64,000 bases of DNA from Capsaspora owczarzaki ATCC 30864 (taxonomy: Eukaryota; Opisthokonta; Filasterea). A program made the position numbers and the translations under genes. This document shows positions 9,912-21,252 of this stretch, piece after piece (the stretch's first letter is position 1; each line of letters begins with the position of its first letter). The notes under the pieces are model-generated. The model had not been told where the DNA came from and ran no database searches. It worked only from the letters and a program-made list of their open reading frames with translations. The DNA lies in NCBI RefSeq assembly GCF_000151315.2, contig NW_011887292.1, positions 1,492,690 to 1,556,689 of the forward strand, written 5' to 3'.

Positions 9912-12329
9912 ATGGCTGTCTCAGATCTCAAAGCCGGCAGTCCTCCCCTTGTTTTTGAGCCTTCGCAGTCGATTCGCACCACCTCGCCTCGTTCGCTTTC
10001 CATCGCGCTCATGGCACCACAGCCACCGACGACTGGTGGTGCCGGTCTTTCGTCTTCGTCTCCTGCTGGCTCTGCTGCAATGCTGTCTCCAATCGAGGCT
10101 GCTGCGGCTCTGCTACCGCAGCGTATCGTCCTCCACGCGAGCGGTTCCAATGCCGGCTCGCCTGCCGCGACGCTGCTGCAAGCGTGGCTTCCCGCTGGTA
10201 CCACACAATGTACGGAAACGACCTACAGCAATAATGTGTGTGTTTGTGCATGGACTTTGGAGTGCGTTTGGGGAAAATGACCTCGCTCGCGACCACCGAA
10301 CCTCCTCACGTCCTCACATGGACGGCATTGACGACCAAACATCCAGGATGAACATGAGTTAGGATGGACAAACAATCTTACTTGCATCATGCTTTGGTTT
10401 TTCAATTCTGTTTGTTGTCTTGGGCTAGATTCGTTGCTCGAGCCGTTGACCCCGACGCCACTCTCGCTGCACAACCCTCCTTCCCTCGGCAAGAACATTG
10501 CCGCAATGGCTGCGACGAACAATCTGATTGCTTTGCTTGCTCGAGGAGCAGCATCCAATGCATCGTCATTGTCAGCAACTTCTTCTCCGACAAGAATTGG
10601 AGCAAAATCGCTCGCGCTGTTGGCCGGCACACCCGGAATCAGTAGTGCTGGTAGTGCTGTTGCTGGACTCCGCTCGCCTCCAGCAGCGCAACAGCAGCTT
10701 GCTTCGTCGTCGTCGTCGTCGTCGACGCCAGTCACATCGCCTGCACCCTCGCCCCAACGGGCCGGAGCATCGCTATTCTGCACAGTGTGCCGCAAAAAGT
10801 TTGGCTCGGAGGCAACTTACTCCACTCACATGTCCTCCAAGCACCCAACTGGAGGCCCAGCTGCTGCCTCATTGGCATCCGCTGCTTCGCCCAAGGGAGG
10901 CAGAGTCCTGCAGATGCCCTCACCGCCGTCGCCGTCGCCGGCAGGACCAACCACTCCGACAAAAGAAGCTCTGCGCTCGGCATCCTCGTCAGCCGCGTCA
11001 CCCGGCTCGCCAGCACCGACGATACTCTCTCGTACAGCGCAGTCTCCCGCCACAGCGCCATCAGACGAGCCCGCGTTGGGAGAAGCACTCCTCGATCAGC
11101 GGAAAGGCCTCTCGCGGCTGAGCGCTGGCGACTTGGAGACCGCCGTTCGTCTGCTTCACTCTTCCAGCTTGGTATTTGCGCAACGCGGTTGGATTAGCGA
11201 TGCGGCGACCTGCATTGGGGCTTTGTTGTCGTTACCTGTTACAACCTCGTTGCCGGATTCGCGTTTCGCGTACTTGGTGCAGCTAGCACGTGCCTTTGCT
11301 CCTTGTGATTTCCAGCTTGCGAGCTGTCTCTACCGCGGCGCATTGCAACAGCTTGTTCCTGACGTGTTGATAGAGCGCTTATTGGTAACCAAGGTGCTTG
11401 CATGGTTGCATGCTGGACCAAAAACTTACCCATTCTGATGGTGTTTTTTTTTTGTTGTTGTTGTTTTTTTTTTTTGTTTTGTTTTTTTGTTTTGTTTTTT
11501 GATTGTCGCTGGCGCCACATTTTGTCCGCTTTAGGCGATCACTGCACAGAATACCTCATTAGATCAAGTTCTCGAAGTGGCGGCAAGCGGTTACCAAGCC
11601 ATCGTCCCATCTGCCTTGACTGGACTGGACGTGAACGCTGCCTTGGCCGAGATTGGCTCCTTTTTAAGCCTCTGCGAAGTTCATCCCGTTTCTGTGGCTA
11701 TAATGCACATGCAGTTAGCCGCAAGCAAGCTCGAACGCCGCTGGACTAAAGTTCACTCGACAGCAGCCGCCCTCGGCCAGATTTACAAACTGAACGGAGG
11801 CGCCGCAGGAGGTGCCCGCTCATCAGTCAGCCCGGTGGTCGACTGGCCCGTGAGAAGTCTTCAGCTCCAGCTGGTAGCTTTTGAAGCGTCATTGGATCAG
11901 CAGTGCCTTGCCAGTGCTGGCTTGTCGCTGCTGAACGCGCTGCTGCAGGCTGTTACGCTCCACGACTCGGTTGCGGCGCACGATATTGTTACTTCTCGAT
12001 CTGAAGCATGGTTTGCGCGGCGTCCGAGTGCTCTCGTCAACCCAGACCAGCGCCTGGTCGACCAGCTGAGCGAGTGTCTGTCGTTCTTGCATTTCCTCAT
12101 GGAACAGGCCGTCACCTCGTTCGGCTCGCTTGACTGCCTCACATCCAGTTCCGTGCGGGACGAGGCGTCCGTGTTGACCACACGACTGGAGTGTGCCATC
12201 GATCATGCCGTGGGCCTGAGCAACGAGCCGTATGCTGAACAATTTCGCGTGACCGTTCGACGCAACCAAGCCACTCCGACGGACATTCTGATCGTGCTAA
12301 GCAATGCTATAGCTGGCGGGGCCATGTGA
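9912..12329 (+). CDS. C2H2 zinc-finger protein of unknown function
   Basis: Exons 9912-10209, 10429-11384 and 11535-12329, about 682 residues. The second donor could instead lie 12 bases downstream at an AAG|GTGCTT site; both keep frame. One C2H2 finger is visible (FCTVCRKKF...YSTHMSSKH, spacing C-x2-C-x12-H-x4-H), flanked by Ser/Ala/Pro-rich segments. After residue about 230 the protein becomes globular and probably helical (GDLETAVRLLHSSSLVFAQR, LPDSRFAYLVQLARAF, LGQIYKLNGG), as in TPR or other alpha-solenoid proteins. I do not recognise the family. One finger plus a helical domain could mean an RNA- or DNA-binding scaffold, but that is a guess. Confidence 0.7.
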
Positions 12330-12923
12330 GCACCCCCATCACTCATGCGTTATGACATTCGTTAACATTAAGCTCTTGTTCTTGCGATGATCTGTCGTCT
12401 TGCTCACTGTCATCGTCATCGCTGTCCACCACCATCATCATCATCATCATCATTGTCATCATCATCATCATCATTGTCATCATCATTCTCGTCCAAATCA
12501 AACAGTACTCCAAGGATTCAGTTTTTTTTTATTCTTGGCGCCAATTTCAATTGCCGCTTTCGTCGTCCATTCCCTCAGTTCTCAGTCCGCACCCCCCTTC
12601 CCTTTCCCTGCGCGTCCATCTGTCCGAACACCGAGTGCGTATGTCTGATCTAATTGTGCTTTCCCCCCCCCCCATCATTTGCCATGCAACGCCAACGTGA
12701 CACGCGGTTCATGAGCGTTGAGAGAGGTCGAACGGACGGACGCTGAGATGTCTTGGCATTGCTGACCATCTCTCTGTCTCTCTCTCTGTCTCTCTCTCTG
12801 CTGTTGGACACACAGGACCAGATCGGCCTTAGTTGTTTTGCTTTGTAGGAAGTGGAAAACAAAACAAATCCCTAACCGAGCGTCGACAAGCATAAACGGC
12901 GGTTGAAACAAACACACACACAC
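12330..12923. other. intergenic region with CAT and CT repeats
   Basis: 594 bp between two plus-strand genes. It holds an imperfect (CAT)n microsatellite at about 12413-12490, a C run near 12662-12673 and a (CT)n-rich stretch near 12770-12800. No supported gene. Confidence 0.6.
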
Positions 12924-14379
12924 ATGGAAGGAGCTGCAGCATCATCTTCGCCAAGACCGCCGCAGTCGCCGCTAGCCGTGCCGTACCATGCTCGATCAGG
13001 GCTCGGACTGCTCCTGCCCAGCGCACGGGAGCAGCAAGACACCAGGCAGGGCAGGGTGACTGCGACCGGCAGCAGCAGCACCGCGACCAACGCCACCAGT
13101 GCGCACTTGGCCGCCACCACTCCCGGAAGCAGACCGCCTCCGCCCGCATGGGCTCACATGCTGGGTGGTGGACTTGGAGGCACGCTTGGCACGGTTGCCA
13201 CGAGTCCGCTCGAAATTATCAAGACGCGCATGCAGTCGTCGCAGCACCGCTCCGACCCACGCGCCCCTCGGACGATTCGCACTGCGCTGCTGCAGCTATA
13301 TCGCGTCGAGGGACCTCGAGCACTGTTCCGTGGTCTTGTTCCGAATCTCGTGGGCGTCGCACCGAGCCGATCCATCTACTTTTTCTCCTACTCCAAGGGC
13401 AAGGAATGGGTCTCAGCGCTGGTGGACGACAAGAGCAGTCTCGTTGTGCCCGCTGGCGGCGCTATTCTCGCCGGTGTTTCAGCCTCCACTATTACCAATC
13501 CCATTTGGCTCGTTAAGACGCGACTGCAGCTCGAATCTGAATCGATGCGTCGAGTCGCTGCCGCAAGCACCACCACCACCACGTCTCTCACTGGCGGTGC
13601 ACCCCTGGCTACCGCACAGCCTGCACAGGGACTGATTGCGGGTACCATTCGTTGTGTGCGCGATGTGTACCGGCGCGAAGGCATTGTTGGGTTTTACCGC
13701 GGCATGAGTGCGTCGTATGCCGGCACTTTGGAGACCATCATCCAGTTTGTCATTTACGAGCGCCTTAAAGAGTTTGCGGCTAAAGTTCGCGCCGACTCTG
13801 CGGATGTTCTAATGACCACGCCACAACTTTCAACGACGACAGATTCTGGCTGGGAGTCTGACGACAGCGCGTTTGGCCAACGAGAATCAACTCAGTCACT
13901 TCCCAAGCACCGACTGAGCGCCCAGCCTTCGGCAGCCGTGCCATCGAATGCCGAAACGAGCAAGTCCCTGCGAGATTTTGTCGAGTACACAACCATTGCT
14001 GGTGTTGCCAAGCTCGTGGCGTCTATTTCAACCTATCCTCATGGTGAGTCGTCTTGTTGGGGGGGGGGTTGTCTTCATTTTATTTTGTTGTGAGGTTGTT
14101 TGTGTGATCGATCGGTCGACTCATGCGGGTTGTTCTCGTTCTCAATTATTATTATTATTTTTTTTTCTGCTTGCAGAGGTCATTCGGACACGATTGCGCG
14201 AGAAACCTGTTGGGAATGTTGCCAAGTACCGCGGCTTTTTCCACTGTCTGGGCAAGATTGCAATCGACGAGGGTTGGCGTGCTCTCTACAGCGGCATGCC
14301 TGCCCACTTGGCGCGTGTCGTACCCAACACGGCCATTATGTTTTTAACCTATGAAATCGTTGTTCATTTGGCTCAATGA
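12924..14379 (+). CDS. mitochondrial carrier, pyrimidine-nucleotide type (SLC25A33/36, Rim2-like)
   Basis: Exons 12924-14043 and 14177-14379 give 440 residues; an in-frame ATG at 12903 is possible. Three carrier repeats are visible with Px[DE]xx[KR]x[KR] signatures: SPLEIIKTRMQ, NPIWLVKTRLQ and YPHEVIRTRLR. The motifs GVAPSRSIYFF and TNPIWLVKTRL are characteristic of the SLC25A33/36 and yeast Rim2 branch, which exchanges pyrimidine nucleotides across the inner mitochondrial membrane. The C-terminal VPNTAIMFLTYEIVV also fits. The protein is about 100 residues longer than human members, owing to a Ser/Gly/Thr-rich N-terminal extension and an acidic insertion of about 60 residues before the third repeat (around 13800-13970). 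Substrate is inferred from family motifs. Confidence 0.9.
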
Positions 14380-14518
14380 CGTTGTTGTTGTTGCTTTCTT
14401 TTCTTTGCTCGCTTGCAAGCTAAGTAATATATTTGTAATTTTTCGCCAATGCGGCAACAATGATTGAATCAAGAAATTGGTAGACTGGACGTTACAGGGA
14501 CAAAGATTTTGGCAACCG

Positions 14519-16210
14519 CTACCTCCGAGTCGATTGCCGCGATGTCTGCGCTCGGCGCTCTTTTGCCGACATCTCACACTCGCGCGACCATGCGCTGAGC
14601 TGACGCTGGTCATCGATGACAATCAGGCCGGCAAGATAATCTTTGACTGGATTCGGCACTACAATGGGTGAGCCATCAAGCTCAATTGGAGTGCCCACAG
14701 TGGTGCGGCGCCGACGCACCGCAGGAAGCAAGCTGTCGATAGCGCACAGGGCACATGTGATTCAAGCATGAGCCAAAAGAAAAGAAAAGCGACTGAAGGT
14801 CAAGAAAACCCGATACTGGGTTGGCAAAACGTACGTTGTGCTGTCGTAAGGCGTCGAGCGGAAAGGATCGAGCGAGCGAATCGCACGGCTGATCATGCGC
14901 AAGAGATCAAAATTAATGCGGCCCTCGATCACGCTGTCGTTGCCCTCGCGCATGAACGTCAAATCCTTCATGAGTAGGGCTAATCAGAGCAGGCATGCAG
15001 GACAGTCCGAATGGCACAACCGCAGGTAAGCTTGTGAAAACTATTTGAACAACCCGAGAAAAACAAAAAAATCTGAAATGCCAGAGAACGCTTACGGAAG
15101 AAAGGAATGGCAGGAGGCGCGGTCTGCTGAATCAACGTGCGGTACGCCTTCATGTTGCGAGATGGATCCATGAGCATTTGCATTTCCTCAAGCTCGGCCA
15201 CAAGGCGGGCCGGTACTTTCTGCGATCAGGGCAAGAAAGTTCGGGTCGGTCAGTACACACCAAAAGCTACACCGAACAAAAAAAAAACGGAAAAGCTCCA
15301 AACGCACCTCCCAGGTTTCGTGTAGCCGTGTCACCGCCACATTGTCCAAACCGCTCAGTATCGCAAATGCCGCATTAAAGTTGTTGCAAGACAACAAGTC
15401 CTGTGTGTGTTTGGAATTCAAAGAGCACCCAAGGTGTACGCAAATGAGCAACTTATCGAAACCGTGGCATCCTCGAAAACAAAAGGAGGCATTCGTGGCT
15501 CATACCTTGGCGATGGTAATAAACTTTTTAATCACGTTGACTCGCCGAATGGTGTTCTTGGACGAGCACACCTCGGTAACAACCCAATAGTTGAGCTGCA
15601 GCCATGAGTCAATCAATCATCATCAAAAGGTGACTTGGTCAGTGCACAGGCACCCAAGCAAAACGAACAAGAAAACACCTGAATTTAGCAAAAGCTTACT
15701 TCGTTAAAGCGCTGCATGAACATGAGCAAATTGGAAATGTCCTTGCCCTGGTGTCGCCACAGCAGAGTAATGTACTCGATACTCTCGGTGCTTGAGAACA
15801 AGTGATAATCCTGCAGCGTGATGTGACGTGCGATGTCTCGTTCGTCCATCTCAAGAAGCATGTTTTCACGAGCCGAGTCATGCAGGCCTGCCGGCAGTGG
15901 CGCGGGTTTGAGGTCTTCCTCATCGATCGACTCTTGCGCAACCACGGCCTTGGACAAGGTCTTTTTGGACCGTGTGACGTTCACACCAGAGCCTGAATCG
16001 CCAAGTCGGGGTTGAATCACCCTCTTTTTGATGTACAGACGGCCATTCAGCGAAAGCTGGCTCGCGAGGGACACGTCCCCGTCCGGAATGTCGCGTTGAT
16101 CTGAACAAGCGAATGAAAAGATGAGCCACCAGCATTGCATTTGGCAAAAAGTGGCAAAAGTCAAGCAAGAGACCAAGACAGAAAAGAAATGTGCAGAGAA
16201 TGGGGGGGGG

Positions 16211-16241
<31 letters not shown>

Positions 16242-19230
16242 GTACCTCCGCTCAGTTTCACTTCAACAAGTTTGTAGGTTGAAGGGGCGTCAGTGATATT
16301 GAACTTGGTGATGACGTTTGCAACCAGCTCTTGAGCACTGGTGGTCTTCTGGATGGCCACCGTCTTGTAAGACTCGTCGCTGCGATAGACACGCACGACA
16401 TCTGCTCACGCGTCCATCCAACGCATCCAGAACCACACAAAACAAACAAACAAAAACGAAAAACAAGAACTAGAACATGAGAATTTTCCGCAAAACACGA
16501 AATCTGCAGACGAAACGTTCGGGTGGGAAACGCACCCATGTCGGGACCACCTCGAACAACCGAGGCCACTGAAGCCTTGCGCTCGTAGAGCAATGGGTTG
16601 TTGCTCTTTCGCTCGCGCCGCTGGGAGGCTTTGAGCGTGCCGCGGAACAACTTGTCCGAGTTGACCGAGCTGTGCATCGGAGGAATAAACAACTTGGGCA
16701 TGCTGTCAGGCGTGACGCTCAAGCTGCGTGTGCGGGTTTTCAAGCTACTGCGCGGAATCTCGGGCGATGCGGCAGCACTAGCACTCCCGGTGTACAGGGC
16801 AGTGGTGGAATGCGACGTGTGCCCAAGCGAGTGTGTTGCATTCGACGGTCTTGCCGATGCAGCCCTGTAAGCGAGCGAGAAGCAGAGTGAGGGGGAAAAC
16901 GAAGGTAGAGTGAGTCAAAGAGAAGGAATGGACACGGAATTATTTTGGACGGCGCTTCAGAAACGCACGCAATTGTATCCAACTCGCTCCGAAGCAGATC
17001 GTGCTCGGATGCGAGCTTGTCCCTCTGCAGAGACTCGACAAACCGATCCAACGCAGTGGAGAGCGCTCGATCTGACTCAAAGTCGTTAAAGTAGTAGCGA
17101 ACCCAGGCAAAAATGACTCCGACAATTTTGGAACGAATGGTTGCCACCAGAATCGGCGAAATGAGTTGGTTGGCTGGAGCGGGAGTTTGGAAGCGTGCGC
17201 TCAGCGCAGTCCAGAGCTCCATTGGCGTCATGAACGTCCGGAACATGAGCAGGAAATCTTCCAAAAAGTGAACATCGCATTCATCTTCTTGGCTAACCAG
17301 GTAGCTCACTAGCTGATCTCGCATTGCGCTCATCACTACAAATCTGTAAAGGTGTTCCAAAAGCACCAACGACGACAACAAGCGGGAAAAGTAAGCAAAG
17401 AACAAAACCACACTCTGTTCGAGCGGACAACATGATGGTTTGTGAACGTGCCCTTCTCGGTGCTCTCCAGGTCGTCGCTCCATCACCATAACAATCGCAT
17501 TGCTGGAATCGCGCACTATTCTCGTGTTCGAAGCAGCCTCCTGGAGAACAAAGTGAAGGCTGTTAGTACTTTCATCTCCTGCATACAAAATCGGGGAAAA
17601 GTGTGCTATTGTTGGACACACCTTGAAAACAGTCTCAAAGTCTGCATGATGAACCATCAAAAGCTGGCACTCGTCCTCCTTTGTTATGATTGTCACCGGC
17701 CTAGGCACAGATGGCGATGAAAGGTCAAAACAAAATTCGAACAGCGTCAGGATCCGATGGATGTCGCAAACTCACCATGGGCCAGGGTACTTGACAAGAT
17801 TCTCGCCAAAGGATTCTCCAGGGCCCAACGAGCACACCGTGGTGCGATTGACAACGACTTCAACTGAGCCCTGCGCGAGAATGTACCAGGTGGCGCCCTG
17901 GGAGCCTTGTCGCACAACTATTTTGGTTCAACACGACGAAACGTCAGAGGGGGGAGGGGAAAAAACCAGGGGGGCACCAAACAACTCGAGAAGCAAGAGC
18001 ACAAAAAATGTCGCAAAAGATCACGTACCAATGTCACCGGCGTGTGGAACCACCTGAAAGCGAGTGATGGCCGCCAGACTACGCTTTTCTGCTGGCGTCA
18101 GGTCTGACAAGGCCTTGAGTTGGTTGAGCTCTTGCAGAATGTCAAGTAGATCGTCTTCCGTGCGCTCAGAGACCCTGTGCAAAAAAGACCCGATTGGCAT
18201 CCGCACCAGAAATAAGCATTTGTCGTCAGAGCAAGCATTTTCGTCAGAGAATGGTGCGCTAATGGCTGTGCAGCTCAATCGAACTCACGGCTTCATGAAT
18301 CGCTCTTGCAAAGTCGGGTCAACACGAGGTGAAGGGAGAATTGAACGGCCCTCCGGCAGCGGATCGCTCATGTCGCCGTGTGAATTGTCCACCGTAATCG
18401 CAATGGAAGGAGGTCTGCTCCTGGCAGAAACTGTTCCGACGGGGAGGATGGGTTTCTTCGGTTCCTGAATGATGTAGACCAAAATGTGAGCCGCCTCCAC
18501 GATTGTGATTCACAGTCAGCGACCGCGTATGTTCTTTGGGCTTACAGATTCGGCGGCAACGATTGGGGTTGTAGGATTCGATCCTGACGGACTCAACCCA
18601 CCAGGTAGGCCTTGGAACTTGCCGGACGACGACGTGCGAATCAGCTTGGACACTGAGTCGTTGGAGCGCCTGCCAAATCCAGCCTGTGGCCGCATCGGGG
18701 ACCGCGGTGACCTGTCCTCGTTGGACATGGCGTTCATCTGCATTTCCAACCAGGCAAAGCAAGGTCAGATCGTTGTTATTGTTGTCATTCACGGCAGCAA
18801 AACGAAAACACACCTCGTCCAGGAGATGCATCTCCATCATGCCCTTGAACTCGGCACGACCAATTTTGACGAGATCGCAAGCAGTGATGGTGCGGATCGT
18901 CGAGCTGGCCGGCTCGTCCGTCATGATTGCCGTGTCACCGAAGCCCTGGCCCTCGAAGAGGCGAGCCACCTCTAATGGGTGGGAGGTGTCGTCGTCCTCG
19001 TCGTAGACGGTGACTGAGACGGCACCGCGCAAAATTCCGTACCAGAACGCAACATCGTCCGCTTGGCTAAACACCACAGTGCCCGGCGGAAGGGACTCGA
19101 CAGTGACTGTCGCCGCAATAGTGTGCAGCCGGGCGCTTCGCAGCTTGGCCAAAGCGTGCAGTTTTCGCAGAGCAGTGAAGATGATGTCGTCGGCGTCTTC
19201 CGAGCGCTCCGCCGGTCTGTCCGGAAGCAA
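14519..19230 (-). CDS. Rap-type guanine nucleotide exchange factor with two cyclic-nucleotide-binding folds (5' end unresolved)
   Basis: Multi-exon minus-strand gene. Well-supported exons include 19216-18814, 18737-18546 and 18464-18289, with later pieces at about 18180-18030, 17930-17776, 17700-17640, 17330-16970, 16870-16540, 16400-16250, 16100-15705, 15600-15505, 15400-15310, 15220-15105, 14970-14835 and a last exon ending at the stop at 14519. Order: first cNMP-binding fold (LPPGTVVFSQADD, GQGFGDTAIM), Ser-rich linker, second cNMP fold (ATWYILAQGSVEVVV, PGESFGENL), RasGEF-N (FLEDFLLMFRTFMTP), Ras-association fold (YKTVAIQKTTSAQELVANV), and CDC25-type catalytic domain (ITLQDYHLFSS, LNYWVVTEVC, AVTRLHETWE, KAYRTLI, INFDLLRMISRAIR). 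This is the EPAC/PDZ-GEF class; I see no DEP or PDZ domain. The ATG at 19230 may instead be internal, because an acceptor lies at 19217. Confidence 0.82.
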
Positions 19231-20145
19231 TGAAGGAGGAGGTTGAAAAATCAGCCAAACGAAACACCAACAAGGGCGGAGGGGGGGATGTTCGGACTGT
19301 TATTGGGGTTGATGTCGAACTATTGGACTTTGTCCTTTCTCCTTTAGGTTGCGACGCGGTTTCGCTCAAATCACCACCAGCACCACCACCAGCGCCACAA
19401 TAGCAGCAGGCGCTCTTGTGAAGCAGCCCCTGTGAGATGATGGGTAGAGCTGGCTGGAAGAGGGCGGGCCATTATTTTTTTTTTCGCACCGAGCAACCGT
19501 CCCGCCCCCTTTTGCCCCGGTTGCGGTGTGGAAGGGCTCCCAGCACCCTGGGGGAGGCGGGGGGGGGGTGCCCTCCACCCCATGCTGTCTTCTGGTGTCT
19601 GCTCTAGCAAGCGACGGTATCCGTGACGAGGTCGCAAGCGATGGAGCAAGGACACAAGCCGAAGTCTCAGGGTACACACATGCACAATGTGGAGCTTTCT
19701 ACCGCCATGCGATGCACGTGTGGACGCCGCGTTGGTCGCTTGCCATCCAAAAGTCCCCACTGAGCAGGTCGCGCTGTCATTCTTCCGGGGGCGGGATACG
19801 TTCGTCACTCGGTCGTGTCATAAAAAGCGGGCTTTCAAGCCAGCTGGTCGCGATTCAACTCAAACTCACACTCACTCACGCACACACACACACTCTCTCT
19901 CTCTCTCTCTCTCTCTCTTCGCCACTGCTACTCGGTCCGCGCTTCCGTGCACCAGCCAACAGGACAAGTGTGAGATGATGGAAGGGGCGCTGGGTCGCAA
20001 ACTGGACAATGGGCAACGCGGCGTACGGGAGGGACAGGGCATTCAGGATGTCTGCGAATGGGTGCGCGCCAGCGCCGCCAAGCACCGAGCCGGCGTTGGG
20101 AGCGAGCTGGGCCGAGCTTGCGATCGGAGGGACAATGGGTCTCAT
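19231..20145 (-). other. possible 5' exons of the Rap GEF gene
   Basis: A minus-strand open stretch from an ATG at 20145 reads MRPIVPPIASSAQLAPNAGS and on to about 19940, with coding-like composition. It is followed by a GTGCAC that could be a donor, but its phase does not match the acceptor at 19217 unless another exon intervenes. The rest holds G/C runs and a CA/CT microsatellite at 19881-19918. I cannot complete the join. Confidence 0.3.
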
Positions 20146-21252
20146 TGTGCGTCGGTCGTTTGATGTTGAGATGACAGCAAATCTCGAGCAGGAGGAAGAA
20201 AGGAAAAAAAAAAAAAAAGAAAACAAAAAAAAAAAACAAGGAATGATGAATGCACAGCTTCAATCGTTGCATCGAGCGACGATCGTTTGAAGCAACGAGC
20301 AGCAAAAAGCGATGGAGATAAGGACTTGTCGTCGAGTGTTGAAGCAGGTGTTTTTTTTTGCGTTGGTTGGTGTGCCGGGAGCGAGAGAGCGGGGGGAGAG
20401 GCCGCCGCTGAACGGTACAGAGTTGAGCGGTACATCTCCAATTTTGGGTTTTGGTGGTGACCATATCTGGGTCTGGAGGGTAAAACAATCTGCGTTGGTT
20501 GGTTGGTGGGAGGCAGTGTGCCGATGGATTGCGGGACTCTGAGCATCGCGGAATATACCCTTCAAGTTTTGTTGCCTGTTGCATTGACGAAAATGGAAGA
20601 CAAAGGCAAAAGGAACGGAAAACAAACGAACGGTTCGGTTTGGAATCCCAAATTCGACATTCCGCGCGTTCCAACAATGCGTGCGTCAGCCCAGAATTCG
20701 AAACACCGACCATGAAAACATTTTGAAAAGCACGACAACCAAACACGGAATGAGTCATATGGCAGTGCTCGAGACGAGCGGGCATCAGCATTTAGCATTG
20801 GAGACAGAAAACTTGGATGCGCGCGCAAGCCAAAAACAAGCGAATTGAACTGACAAGTAACAAGAGATTTGCATTTAAAAAGTTTCTAACAGAAAAGATA
20901 CAGTCACAAAGCTCGGAAAAGAGAGAGCGAGGGAGAAAGAAAACCAAACAACAACAAGCAAAAATGTCGCTCTATCAAACACGAAGCAGAATAACCGAGA
21001 AAGTACCGCCGCCGAAGTTCGCGGTAGAGCACACGCAGTGTCAAAAGGAACATCAAGTCAATCAAGAAAAAGAATACAAACACACACACAAGAGCAATAA
21101 GAACGGAAAACAAACAAAAAAATCCTCGTCATGAAACCGACCAGGGAAAACGACCCCGCAACGCCCGACTAGAACTTAATAAAAGCATGTATGTGGCAGC
21201 TTGCAGCATACAATTTTTAAAAAAAAATACGCAAGGCGTAGGATTGGCTCTT
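20146..21252. other. intergenic region, no supported gene
   Basis: About 1.1 kb with A runs at 20206-20238, T-rich patches and only low-complexity open frames. An AATAAA occurs on the plus strand near 21178, but I see no plus-strand gene that would use it. It probably contains the Rap GEF promoter and the 3' flank of the LicD-like gene. Confidence 0.5.

Noticed and set aside
12413-12490. CAT repeats as a CRISPR-like or regulatory array
   Set aside because: A simple trinucleotide microsatellite with no unique spacers.
20206-20300. Possible gene in A-rich stretch 20.2-20.8 kb
   Set aside because: Open frames on both strands are low complexity and show no conserved motif or start context.
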